Part shown: positions 9,971 to 18,158 of the stretch, piece by piece
Layout: each line of letters starts with the position of its first letter
How positions within the stretch are numbered: position 1 is the first letter of the stretch
Assembly (NCBI RefSeq): GCF_002104515.1
Contig: NZ_NBOE01000017.1
Location: 1 to 64,000, forward strand
Direction: 5' to 3'
DNA: 64,000 nt
DNA from: Colwellia polaris
GTDB lineage: Bacteria; Pseudomonadota; Gammaproteobacteria; Enterobacterales; Alteromonadaceae
Notes under the pieces: model-generated
What the model was told of the DNA's origin: nothing
Databases searched by the model: none
Seen by the model: the letters and a program-made list of their open reading frames with translations, nothing else
Translations under genes and position numbers: made by a program

Positions 9971-9986
9971 AGCTATCTAGCCATCT
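9971..9986. promoter_or_regulatory. Candidate MetJ operator (two tandem met boxes)
   Basis: Two adjacent 8-mers upstream of metC, AGCTATCT and AGCCATCT, match the MetJ box consensus AGACGTCT at 5 and 6 of 8 positions in the tandem arrangement MetJ requires. They lie in the expected promoter interval. The match is moderate and the region AT-rich, so this rests partly on the adjacent gene being metC. Confidence 0.45.
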
Positions 9987-10134
9987 ATAATTATTTATAA
10001 CGTGAATTAACCTAAGAAGCACGCTTTATTTTGCTATAACTTAGTTATTGTCTTTATTTGCAAAATAAAATGGTTTCATCAACGAGGGGTGAATACTTAC
10101 CGTATGAATAATCTCTTTGTAATAGCTCAATTCA

Positions 10135-12633
10135 CTAGTGCTCAAATAAATTCATTTGGCTGTTGGTAATTTCATCAAAGCTGGTGTTAATAAAAGGTAA
10201 AATGGCATCTGCTACTGCTAATAATTGTCGATCAATATAAAACTGATAATCTAAAGCTGCATTTCTACAGCCCTTTGCTTGCGGTCCATTAACGGTCATA
10301 ACATATTCAATCCAACCCTTATTTTGATACTTAAGCGGTTTACCCTGTTGCTGATATATTTCATCTGCTAATCTTGCTGCTCGCACATGGGGTGGTACAT
10401 TTTTTACATACAGTTCAAGTTTTCGGCGTAAACGTTTTCTATAGTAAAGTAAGTCGTCATGTTTGCCCGCTAACGTATCAGCAACCATTTGTTTTATATA
10501 ATCTACCACAGGTTCATTGTTGAAAATTTTCCAATACAAGCTGCGTTGAAATTGTTTTGCTAATTCGGTCCAGTCGGTTCTAACACTTTCTAAGCCTTTA
10601 AATACAAGCTGTTGCTCTTCACCTTTTTGCACTAAACCAGCATAGCGCTTTTTAGTACCAACATCTTGACCGCGTATAGTCGGCATTAAAAATTTTATAA
10701 AGTGGGTTTCAAACTCAATTTCGAGCTCACTGACAATATTAAATTGTTCTAACAGTAGTGCTTGCCATTGTTCATTAATAAAACTTTGTAATGTTTTACC
10801 TAGTGCCCTGCTTTCTTCTGCCGTTTTTTCATCCCCCACATGCACAAATATCGAGTCGGTATCGCCGTAAATAACTTGGTAACCTTTAGCTTCTATCCAT
10901 AATTTGGTGGTTTTTAAAATACTGTGGCTTCGTTTGGTTATAGAGCCCGATAAGCGTGGATCAAAAAATCGGCAACCTGTTGAACCTAAAATGCCGTAAA
11001 ACGAGTTCATAATAATTTTTATTGCTTGGGACAAGGCGGCGTTTTTATCTTTTTTGGCAATATCACGCTCTTTCCAAAGCTCAGTGATAATATCAGGCAG
11101 AAAATGTTTCTCTCTTGAAAAGTAAGCACCATCAAAGCCTTCTATTGCTGACTCTGGTGATTTTAATCCTTCAATTAAACCCATAGGGTCAATGTTAAAG
11201 CTTCGAATAATACTTGGGTATAGGCTTTTAAAATCTAATACCAACACATTTTGATAAAGCCCAGGGGTTGAGTCCATAACAAAGCCACCTGGTGATTCAA
11301 ATCCTTGATCGCCATCACCCATGTTAGGAGCAACATAACCACTTCGATGTAACTTCGGTAAATATAAATTGGTAAAAGCGGCTACCGAGCCTCCTATTCT
11401 GTCGATCGACAAACCAGTTAATTGCGCCCTAAGCATGGCAAACTCTAATAATTGAGTATGCTTAAATATCAATATAACTAAACGGCAATCTTCTAGGTTA
11501 TAAGCGGCTAGCGCTGTTTTATTATGATGAAAATTATCGGTTATTTCTTGCAGGCGATTATCAACATCGTCAACCTTTTTACCTATACCGAGCAAAGTAT
11601 TTGCTACATTATCGAGAGAAAAACTGGGAAAGTTATAAGTTGCGGTTTTTAATAAATCAATACCATCGAGGATCACACGGCCACTAATTTCGATAAATTG
11701 CTGTTCGCTCGCTTTATTGGTACGCCAATAAGGTGTTCTACCATCTCGCCCGATGGCAAACTTAATACCATATAAATCATAGCGTTTTTGTAATAAATTA
11801 AAATCAAAATTAATAACATTCCAACCAATAATAATATCAGGATCGTGCTCAGTAAACCAAGCGAGTAAACTCAGTAATAGCTGTCGTTCATCGGGTTGCC
11901 ATGCAATATCAACATCACTATTTATGGTTTGAGTTTGTGAGTTAGTTTGCTCGCGAGCAATCTCTTGCTCATTTGCAATCATCATGACTTGCTGACAATC
12001 TTCGCTGTACAAACCAATAGAGTACAACTCGCCCGATATAGAGCATTCTATATCAAGTGAAACGGTTGAAAGTGTAATGTCGGTTTGCTTTTTTTTATCA
12101 ATAGGTTTGCACTTAACCTGCTCAAAACGTTGATAGCAGTTACTATATAAACTAGTTGCTTGGCTAAGGGAAGAATATCTTGCTAATTGTGCTTGTTGCC
12201 CCGCATAAGTAATATCGGCCGTAATAAAGCGCTCCATTAAAAAGCGATCATCGGGTCGAATATCATCTTCGTAACACTTAATACCTTTTTGCTTCAGCGC
12301 TTCTCGAGCTTGATAAAATGCTTTTAAGGTTAAAAAGTAAACCGCAGCTACCTGTACTTGATTAAATGTTTTTAAGGTTAGCGGTTTTATTTCAGCTACT
12401 TTAATACCTTGCTTAAGCAAAATATCGCTCGCATGATTTACATCATCTACTTCAACAAAAAACACCGCACGTTCGTTATCAATAATTAACTGCACTGGGC
12501 CCTGTGGTGTTTTTAGCCATAAGGTTATTTCGATATTATTATTGCGATCGTTAGCGCTACGCGTGAGTAAAAAACCACGTTGATTATCTAGCGACTCGGC
12601 TTGTGCAATAAATTGTTGTTCAGAAATTTGCAT
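10135..12633 (-). CDS. polB: DNA polymerase II (family B)
   Basis: An 832-residue family B DNA polymerase with 3'-5' proofreading, used in SOS-induced replication restart and damage bypass. Exonuclease motifs are seen in order: SLDIECSISGELYSIGL (Exo I), IIIGWNVINFDFNLL (Exo II) and YNLEDCRLV (Exo III). Polymerase motifs follow: DFKSLYPSIIRSF (motif A), KIIMNSFYGILGS (motif B) and YGDTDSIFV (motif C with both catalytic aspartates). All catalytic residues are present, so it should be active. E. coli Pol II is 783 residues; the extra length is mainly in linker segments. It is divergent from dinG across an 83-bp gap carrying a LexA box. Confidence 0.95.
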   Translation of the reverse strand: MQISEQQFIAQAESLDNQRGFLLTRSANDRNNNIEITLWLKTPQGPVQLIIDNERAVFFVEVDDVNHASDILLKQGIKVAEIKPLTLKTFNQVQVAAVYFLTLKAFYQAREALKQKGIKCYEDDIRPDDRFLMERFITADITYAGQQAQLARYSSLSQATSLYSNCYQRFEQVKCKPIDKKKQTDITLSTVSLDIECSISGELYSIGLYSEDCQQVMMIANEQEIAREQTNSQTQTINSDVDIAWQPDERQLLLSLLAWFTEHDPDIIIGWNVINFDFNLLQKRYDLYGIKFAIGRDGRTPYWRTNKASEQQFIEISGRVILDGIDLLKTATYNFPSFSLDNVANTLLGIGKKVDDVDNRLQEITDNFHHNKTALAAYNLEDCRLVILIFKHTQLLEFAMLRAQLTGLSIDRIGGSVAAFTNLYLPKLHRSGYVAPNMGDGDQGFESPGGFVMDSTPGLYQNVLVLDFKSLYPSIIRSFNIDPMGLIEGLKSPESAIEGFDGAYFSREKHFLPDIITELWKERDIAKKDKNAALSQAIKIIMNSFYGILGSTGCRFFDPRLSGSITKRSHSILKTTKLWIEAKGYQVIYGDTDSIFVHVGDEKTAEESRALGKTLQSFINEQWQALLLEQFNIVSELEIEFETHFIKFLMPTIRGQDVGTKKRYAGLVQKGEEQQLVFKGLESVRTDWTELAKQFQRSLYWKIFNNEPVVDYIKQMVADTLAGKHDDLLYYRKRLRRKLELYVKNVPPHVRAARLADEIYQQQGKPLKYQNKGWIEYVMTVNGPQAKGCRNAALDYQFYIDRQLLAVADAILPFINTSFDEITNSQMNLFEH

Positions 12634-12659
12634 TAATGGTTCTAATTATTCATAACAAA

Positions 12660-12675
12660 CTGTTAATATATACAG
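12660..12675. promoter_or_regulatory. LexA (SOS) box shared by polB and dinG
   Basis: CTGTTAATATATACAG matches the LexA consensus CTGT-N8-ACAG with an AT-rich core, and sits in the 83-bp gap between the divergent polB and dinG starts. In E. coli both genes (dinA/polB and dinG) are LexA-repressed but lie far apart. Here one operator could control both directions. Confidence 0.85.
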
Positions 12676-12716
12676 CAGTGTAAATCATCTATTGTCGATA
12701 GGAAACTACAGCCGCG

Positions 12717-14831
12717 ATGTTAAGCGATAAAATTAAGCAAGTTATTCGAACTTCCTACAAAGCCATAGGTGAAAACCTAACCAACTTTAATCCGCGTAAG
12801 CAACAAACCTTTTTAATTGCTGAAATAGCTAAAACATTAGCTGGCGATTACGACAAAGCCCGTAAAATAATTACTATTGAAGCAGGTACAGGCACAGGTA
12901 AGTCATTAGCTTATGCTTTAGGCTCTATTCCTCTGGCATTAAGTCGTAACAAAAAAGTATGTATTGCCACGGCAACTGTTGCCTTACAAGAACAATTAGT
13001 CGATAAAGATTTACCTTTTTTAAAAAAACACAGTGGTTTAGATTTTAACTTTACCCTTGCCAAAGGTCGACAACGTTATGTTTGTCGACAAAAACTAGCG
13101 CAAGCGGTTGCAAACGACGATAGTCCTCAAGCAGGTTTTACCTTTGCTGAAAAACCACAAGCCAGCGATATTCGCACGTTAAATAAAATGCATAAAGCAC
13201 TTACCGATAATACCTGGCCTGGCGATATTGACGCTTGGCCTGAGCCGGTAAATCATCATATTTGGCAACAAATTCAGGCCGACAAACACAGTTGCTTAAA
13301 ACACTTATCTGAGCATAGCCATTGTCCATTTCATAAAGCCAGAGAGAGTATGGAAGCTGCAGATGTTGTGGTGGTAAATCACAGTTTATTACTTGCCGAT
13401 TTAGAGCTCGGTGGTGGCCGAATTTTATCGGCACCTGAAGACACTTTTTACATAATTGATGAAGCTCACCACCTACCAAAAGTAACGCGTGACCACTCTA
13501 GTGCAAGCATTACCATCAAGGGAGCCATTGACTGGCTTAACAAGTTGCAAGAAACCGGTGATAAAATAGCTAAGCTAGTAAAATCGAACAGCGCAATCTC
13601 TCCTTCGATAAAATTAGCTGATGATTGCCACGATATTTTGGGTGACATGCAAAAAGTACTGAGCTTTATTGATAATAATCGCAGTCTTTATTTTCATCAA
13701 TCATCGTCTAATAGCACAATAAAACAAAGTCAAAATCAAGCGCTTCAATATCGTTTCGAGAACGGTATTATTCCTAAATCTTTAAAAGATTGGGCAGAAG
13801 ATTTAAGCGAAAGTTCTAAAAAATGTTTAGCACATTTAAACAAGCTATATAACATGTTGATGGAGTCGGTTAAAGATGGCGACACCCAAATGTATTTAGC
13901 TGAGCCTTTGTTAGCCGAGTCGGGTTTTATGATCCAACGCTTAGAAAGCTTTAATGCACTTTGGCAAATGTATGCGAAAACCGACAGTGAAAAAGGCGCG
14001 CCAATGGCCCGTTGGTTAGAGCAAATTGAAGGTAAACGTAGCGACTATCTTATAAGTGGTTCGCCTATCGAAGTAGGCTTTACTTTAGAAGATATGCTTT
14101 GGTCGAAGTGTGAAGGCGCGGTATTGTGCTCTGCTACAATTTTGGCTTTAAATTCTTTTGACCATTTCCGAAGACAAGCAGGCTTAAGAAACGACGACGG
14201 CAGTCAATATCAAAAAGTTGATTCGCCTTTTGACTATCAAAACAATGCTCAGCTTATAATGCCTAAAATGCAACACGAACCCAGTGCAGATGCATTTACT
14301 GATGAACTTATTGCTAAACTACCCGCTCAAATTGAACGTGGTAAAGCAACATTAGTGTTGTTTTCTTCGTACTGGCAAATGGATAAAGTGGTGACAGCCC
14401 TGCGTGAAAAAAACAAACTTAGCATTTTAGTGCAAGGTGAGCAGTCTCGACAAAAAATTATTGAAACCCATAAAGCACTTTGTGATAAACAACAAAACAG
14501 TATAATTTTTGGCACACAAAGCTTTTCAGAAGGGTTAGATTTACCGGGCGAATACCTTACTAATGTAATTATTACCAAATTACCTTTTTCTGTTCCATCG
14601 TCTCCCGTAGAAGAAGCACAAGCTGAATACATTATTGCTAAAGGTGGTAATCCGTTTATGTCTATCTCGGTTCCCGAAACATCTAAAAAACTTATTCAAG
14701 CCACTGGGCGACTGCTTAGAAATGAAAAAGATTACGGTGTTATCGTTTTAATGGATAGACGTGTGGTTAATAAACGCTACGGTAAAGACCTACTCAACTC
14801 TTTACCGCCATTTAAGCGCATTGTTGAGTAA
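12717..14831 (+). CDS. dinG: ATP-dependent DNA helicase DinG
   Basis: A 704-residue superfamily 2 helicase of the XPD/DinG group, a 5'-3' helicase that resolves R-loops, D-loops and G-quadruplexes during damage. Walker A is EAGTGTGKS (near residue 60); the DEAH box is IIDEAHHLP. Four cysteines between them (RYVC, HSC, EHSHC region) fit the Fe-S cluster domain. Motif VI reads QATGRLLRNEKDYG. Length (E. coli DinG 716) and the SPFDYQNNAQL and QSFSEGLDLPG segments favour DinG over YoaA. No strong ribosome site is seen directly before the ATG (TAGGAAACTACAGCCGCG). The gene lies opposite polB, sharing the LexA box. Confidence 0.93.
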   Translation: MLSDKIKQVIRTSYKAIGENLTNFNPRKQQTFLIAEIAKTLAGDYDKARKIITIEAGTGTGKSLAYALGSIPLALSRNKKVCIATATVALQEQLVDKDLPFLKKHSGLDFNFTLAKGRQRYVCRQKLAQAVANDDSPQAGFTFAEKPQASDIRTLNKMHKALTDNTWPGDIDAWPEPVNHHIWQQIQADKHSCLKHLSEHSHCPFHKARESMEAADVVVVNHSLLLADLELGGGRILSAPEDTFYIIDEAHHLPKVTRDHSSASITIKGAIDWLNKLQETGDKIAKLVKSNSAISPSIKLADDCHDILGDMQKVLSFIDNNRSLYFHQSSSNSTIKQSQNQALQYRFENGIIPKSLKDWAEDLSESSKKCLAHLNKLYNMLMESVKDGDTQMYLAEPLLAESGFMIQRLESFNALWQMYAKTDSEKGAPMARWLEQIEGKRSDYLISGSPIEVGFTLEDMLWSKCEGAVLCSATILALNSFDHFRRQAGLRNDDGSQYQKVDSPFDYQNNAQLIMPKMQHEPSADAFTDELIAKLPAQIERGKATLVLFSSYWQMDKVVTALREKNKLSILVQGEQSRQKIIETHKALCDKQQNSIIFGTQSFSEGLDLPGEYLTNVIITKLPFSVPSSPVEEAQAEYIIAKGGNPFMSISVPETSKKLIQATGRLLRNEKDYGVIVLMDRRVVNKRYGKDLLNSLPPFKRIVE

Positions 14832-14940
14832 ACAACTTATACACAATAGCCTGTTAAATAGTTAAATATAGACAGCGCTTTAGGTGCTGTTAAGTTTAAT
14901 AGCGCGTGCATAACTTACAGAAAACATGGCTGAATAATCG

Positions 14941-14965
14941 GCCTTACATTACCGATTTGTAAGGC
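14941..14965. terminator. Hairpin between convergent dinG and VOC gene
   Basis: GCCTTACA (14941-14948) pairs with TGTAAGGC (14958-14965) around a 9-nt loop, followed on the plus strand by TATTTAGTAT. It lies about 110 nt beyond the dinG stop. The U-tract is poor, so it may be a weak terminator or only an inverted repeat. Confidence 0.4.
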
Positions 14966-15090
14966 TATTTAGTATAAAAGTAGCACTAAGAATTCTGTTT
15001 CAATAGCATTTTTTGCCGAATATAAATAATATAAATGAATTAAGCCCAAGCCTTTAACGTAAAGAACTTGAAAAGCTTATGCCTTAACAT

Positions 15091-15462
15091 TTAGCGGTGC
15101 TGATCAATTAAAATAGTGTTTCCATCAGGGTCTACAATTGAAAAACTCGCTGGGCCTTTCTCAGCATCAATATTTTCATGAGTCACGGCTATATTTTTTG
15201 CTTTTACTTTACCGAGTAACTCTCTAACATCAGTAAAGCTCTCTAATGCTTGTGCATTTTGGTCCCAGCCAGGATTAAAGGTCAACAAGTTGCCTTCAAA
15301 CATGCCTTGGAAAAGACCTATATTCGTTGAACCGTTTTTCATAATTAAATAGTGATGTGACATTTCACCAGCGAAAACACTAAAGCCTAACTTTTCATAA
15401 AAGTCTCGTGAGACTTGCAAATCTTTCACTGCCAAACTAATTGAGAAGCAATCTAATTTCAT
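15091..15462 (-). CDS. VOC (glyoxalase/bleomycin-resistance) family protein
   Basis: A 123-residue protein with the vicinal oxygen chelate fold: SISLAVKDLQVSRDFYEKLG at the start and the closing strand SFSIVDPDGNTILIDQH. VOC proteins include glyoxalases, dioxygenases and resistance proteins; nothing here fixes the substrate. I place the start at the ATG 15462-15460, where GGAG lies 7 nt upstream. A longer frame from a TTG at 15474 would use that same GGAG as codons, so the shorter form is preferred. It is transcribed alone, convergent with dinG. Confidence 0.8.
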   Translation of the reverse strand: MKLDCFSISLAVKDLQVSRDFYEKLGFSVFAGEMSHHYLIMKNGSTNIGLFQGMFEGNLLTFNPGWDQNAQALESFTDVRELLGKVKAKNIAVTHENIDAEKGPASFSIVDPDGNTILIDQHR

Positions 15463-15726
15463 TTTAATCTCCAATAATTAAAAACCTAGTTAAAAGATAT
15501 TTTCAGATGAATAAACACGGGTAATAATTTCAATAAACTTCAGCGTTTATATTACGATTACATTTCGACTATATTGCATAAATAATAGCGTATTACGTGT
15601 ATAAATCGACCAAACGTATACATTAAAACAAGCTTTTCAGAAATAACTGTAAATTAATGAAATTTAACCACAAGTACTCGGTCTTCTAGCTTTGTTACTA
15701 ACATTTTTTTAATTTGAGGAATTTAC

Positions 15727-16152
15727 ATGTCGACAGATACTGCCCTAGCCAACAACAATATTCAGCACAAACTTGAATGGTCACTTCTACTTTTACGCTT
15801 AGGTGTTTTTATCGTGATGTTTGTATGGACAATAGATAAATTTGTTAACCCAGGTCATAGCATTAAAATTTTTGAGCATTTTTATAACATCGATGGATTA
15901 AATGAGGTAATTGCTTATGTACTAGGGGCATTGCAGTTAGTACTAGTATTGGCCTTTTTATTTGGTATTAAAAAACGTATCACTTATGGCTTAATTCTTC
16001 TAATGCATGCGGGTTCTACATTCTCAGCTTATGCGCAATATTATGACGTTTTTAATAATTTATTATTTTTTGCCGCATGGCCAATGTTAGCGGCTTGTGC
16101 AGCTTTATATTTATTACGTGACGCTGACACTAAGTTTACTCTAGGTAAATAA
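15727..16152 (+). CDS. DoxX-like four-helix membrane protein
   Basis: A 141-residue inner-membrane protein with four predicted helices (about 20-37, 60-82, 87-103 and 112-130: LLLLRLGVFIVMFVWTIDKF, VIAYVLGALQLVLVLAFLFG, ITYGLILLMHAGSTFSAY, LLFFAAWPMLAACAALYLL). The helix count, the LRLGVFIVMFVWTIDKFVNP opening and the length resemble DoxX/DoxD-like proteins. Function is unknown. AGGAATTTAC before the ATG is a good ribosome site. It is a single gene ending in a strong terminator, next to pdsO but convergent with it, so a functional link is not indicated. Confidence 0.65.
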   Translation: MSTDTALANNNIQHKLEWSLLLLRLGVFIVMFVWTIDKFVNPGHSIKIFEHFYNIDGLNEVIAYVLGALQLVLVLAFLFGIKKRITYGLILLMHAGSTFSAYAQYYDVFNNLLFFAAWPMLAACAALYLLRDADTKFTLGK

Positions 16153-16180
16153 TGTTTAAGCTTTAAAACGACTAAATTAA

Positions 16181-16206
16181 AAAGCCAAGGCAGAGTCCTT
16201 GGCTTT
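16181..16206. terminator. Bidirectional rho-independent terminator
   Basis: AAAGCCAAGG (16181-16190) and CCTTGGCTTT (16197-16206) form a perfect 10-bp stem around a 6-nt loop. Runs of T on both strands (CTTTTC forward, CTTTTTAAT reverse) allow it to serve both the DoxX-like gene and pdsO, which converge here. Confidence 0.88.
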
Positions 16207-16271
16207 TCTATAGCTAATGTTGAATGTAAAACAAAGCACTCAGCTTCATCTTATAACGCTGTGCTAATAAC

Positions 16272-17156
16272 TTAGAAGTTCTTTGCAGTTTGCCCGCTAT
16301 CTAGTTTATTTTTTTCACTTGCTAAAGCCGTATTTTTTAACTTAATTACCACTCTTCTATCATAAAAGCTGACTTCTTTATCTGTTGATGCAACAACCGT
16401 TTTCTGTTCACCAAAGGCAAATAAATTAATACGTTCAGCGGTTACACCTTGGTCAATAAGCGCATTTTTAACAGCGTTAATACGCGCTAAAGAAAGCGCT
16501 TGATTAAGCTCGTCACTGCCTTGTTTATCAGTATAGCCAGAAAGATCTAACGTTAAGTTAGGTGATTGTTGAACGATGCGCGCTAAACTGGCAATTTGCT
16601 CTTGATAATGCGGCTTTATTTCACTAGAACCGGTTGAAAACTGTAAACTCATTAATAAATTTTGTGCTTGCAATAAGCTTGCTGCTTGGTAGTTTTTTTC
16701 TAATGCCAACAATTCAGTTTGGTAGCGTTGCTCGGTTTGCTCAATTTTTTCTTGATAACGGGCTAATGATGTTTCATTACTTTGTTTTTCAGCTTGATAG
16801 GCAATTGACAAACTATCAATTTCGTCAGTAGCATTAATGTTTTTCGCAATAAAATTACCCGCTATACCGGTAATAAATGCACCAACAGGACCACCTATAA
16901 TAGCGCCAATAACCATTCCGGTACCAAAACCAATTTCTTCTTTAATTTGAGCTGAGCGCTCTTGTTCAGCCTTCACTTGTTCAGCCTTCACTTGTTTAGT
17001 TTTATCATAGTCATTCGCAAATACTGGACTCACGGTTAAGGCAGAGATTAATGCTACGTTAATTAATGTTTTGCCAAATACCGATGTTGTGCCTTGGTTA
17101 TTGGTGTTTGCTGATACTGGTGTATTTACTTCTGTATTGGTTAATTGATTTTTCAT
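16272..17156 (-). CDS. pdsO: Sortase-associated OmpA-like protein PdsO
   Basis: A 294-residue envelope protein. It has a signal peptide (LINVALISALTVSPVFA, cut near residue 47); a short KAEQ repeat; a glycine-zipper hydrophobic segment (GMVIGAIIGGPVGAFITGIA, about 80-105); a coiled coil (about 110-165); and an OmpA C-terminal peptidoglycan-binding domain with LDLSGYTDKQGSDELNQALS and RINAVKNAL. This order and the divergent pdsR-pdsS pair match the OmpA-like component of the proteobacterial dedicated sortase system. It likely anchors to peptidoglycan. The KAEQ repeat comes from an exact 15-bp tandem duplication at 16965-16994. No sortase gene is adjacent, so the sortase association rests on family recognition. 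Confidence 0.8.
   Translation of the reverse strand: MKNQLTNTEVNTPVSANTNNQGTTSVFGKTLINVALISALTVSPVFANDYDKTKQVKAEQVKAEQERSAQIKEEIGFGTGMVIGAIIGGPVGAFITGIAGNFIAKNINATDEIDSLSIAYQAEKQSNETSLARYQEKIEQTEQRYQTELLALEKNYQAASLLQAQNLLMSLQFSTGSSEIKPHYQEQIASLARIVQQSPNLTLDLSGYTDKQGSDELNQALSLARINAVKNALIDQGVTAERINLFAFGEQKTVVASTDKEVSFYDRRVVIKLKNTALASEKNKLDSGQTAKNF
16965..16994. repeat. 15-bp tandem duplication inside pdsO
   Basis: TTCAGCCTTCACTTG occurs twice in direct succession (16965-16979 and 16980-16994), encoding QVKAE twice just after the signal peptide. Being 15 bp it keeps the frame and could vary in copy number by slippage. Confidence 0.85.
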
Positions 17157-17302
17157 CGTAATTCTCTCATCGGTTGTTTACAAAATTTAAATCGTTAAAT
17201 TTAAGTTTAAAAATATAAAGAGCCTAACGGGTTATTTAGTTGGCTCCGTTGTTTGATGATGTTATTAAACGCGAGAAAAACGACGGATAAAGGACGCAAA
17301 AA

Positions 17303-17340
17303 TGGCAATTCACTGAGCAAATGTGGCAACATTATGGCAA
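17303..17340. promoter_or_regulatory. Three TGGCAA direct repeats, candidate PdsR operator
   Basis: TGGCAA occurs at 17303-17308, 17324-17329 and 17335-17340, so starts are 21 and 11 bp apart, close to two turns and one turn of the helix. OmpR/PhoB-class regulators bind direct repeats about 11 bp apart. The array lies in the 282-bp gap between the divergent pdsO and pdsR, where such a regulator could act on both. Binding by PdsR is inferred. Confidence 0.45.
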
Positions 17341-17438
17341 TTACAACATTTAGCAGCATCAGCGATATTTATTCGATATTATCTAGCTATATAAGCTATA
17401 GAGTTGTTAATCAAAAGAATAAAGGATAAATATTAAAG

Positions 17439-18152
17439 ATGTCTAAACGAATCGCTATTGTCGAAGATGATGCCGCCATCAGAGAAAATTATGCTGATGT
17501 GCTACGTATGCAAGGCTATCAGGTGCAAACTTACGCTAATAAAAATAGTGCGATGGAAGCATTCAACTTACGCTTACCTCATTTAGCTATATTAGACATA
17601 GGCCTTGAACATGAATATGACGCTGGCTTTGAGCTTTGCCAATGGTTACGCTCTAAGTCGACCACTTTACCTATTATATTTTTAACCGCGCGCGACAGTG
17701 ATGTAGATACGGTTTCAGGTTTACGTATTGGCGCTGACGACTACCTAACAAAAGATATCAGCTTACCGCATCTATCAGCCCGCATTGCGGCATTGTTTCG
17801 TCGCCAAGACGCCTTAGGTAAGCCACAACAAGCTGATCACCTATTAACGATTGGGCCCTTAACATTAGATAGCCAACGCATGACCATACAATGGCAAAAT
17901 CAACATGTTGAATTAACCATCACTGAATTTTGGATGTTGTTTGCCTTAGCAAAACACCCGGGTCATGTAAAAAACCGTAGCCAATTAATGCAAGATTCAA
18001 ATATATATGTTGATGACTCCACCATTACTTCTCATATCAAACGTATTCGTAAAAAGTTCAACCAGCTTGATGTTACATTTAATTGTATCGAAACCGTATA
18101 TGGCATGGGTTATCGTTGGAACCAAAGCGCAGTTGAACCAACAGGTAGTTAA
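17439..18152 (+). CDS. pdsR: Response regulator of the proteobacterial dedicated sortase system
   Basis: A 237-residue OmpR-type regulator. The receiver domain (1-120) has the acidic pair VEDDAAI, the phospho-acceptor Asp in LAILDIGLEHEYDAG, the Thr in FLTARDSD and the Lys in YLTKDISLP. The C-terminal winged helix (about 135-230) closes with FNCIETVYGMGYRWN. The insertion GLEHEYDAGFELCQWLRS after the phospho-Asp resembles the pds-type regulators. Its partner kinase begins 6 bp downstream, so they form one operon. It probably controls pdsO and itself through the upstream repeats. Confidence 0.85.
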   Translation: MSKRIAIVEDDAAIRENYADVLRMQGYQVQTYANKNSAMEAFNLRLPHLAILDIGLEHEYDAGFELCQWLRSKSTTLPIIFLTARDSDVDTVSGLRIGADDYLTKDISLPHLSARIAALFRRQDALGKPQQADHLLTIGPLTLDSQRMTIQWQNQHVELTITEFWMLFALAKHPGHVKNRSQLMQDSNIYVDDSTITSHIKRIRKKFNQLDVTFNCIETVYGMGYRWNQSAVEPTGS

Positions 18153-18158
18153 GCAAAT

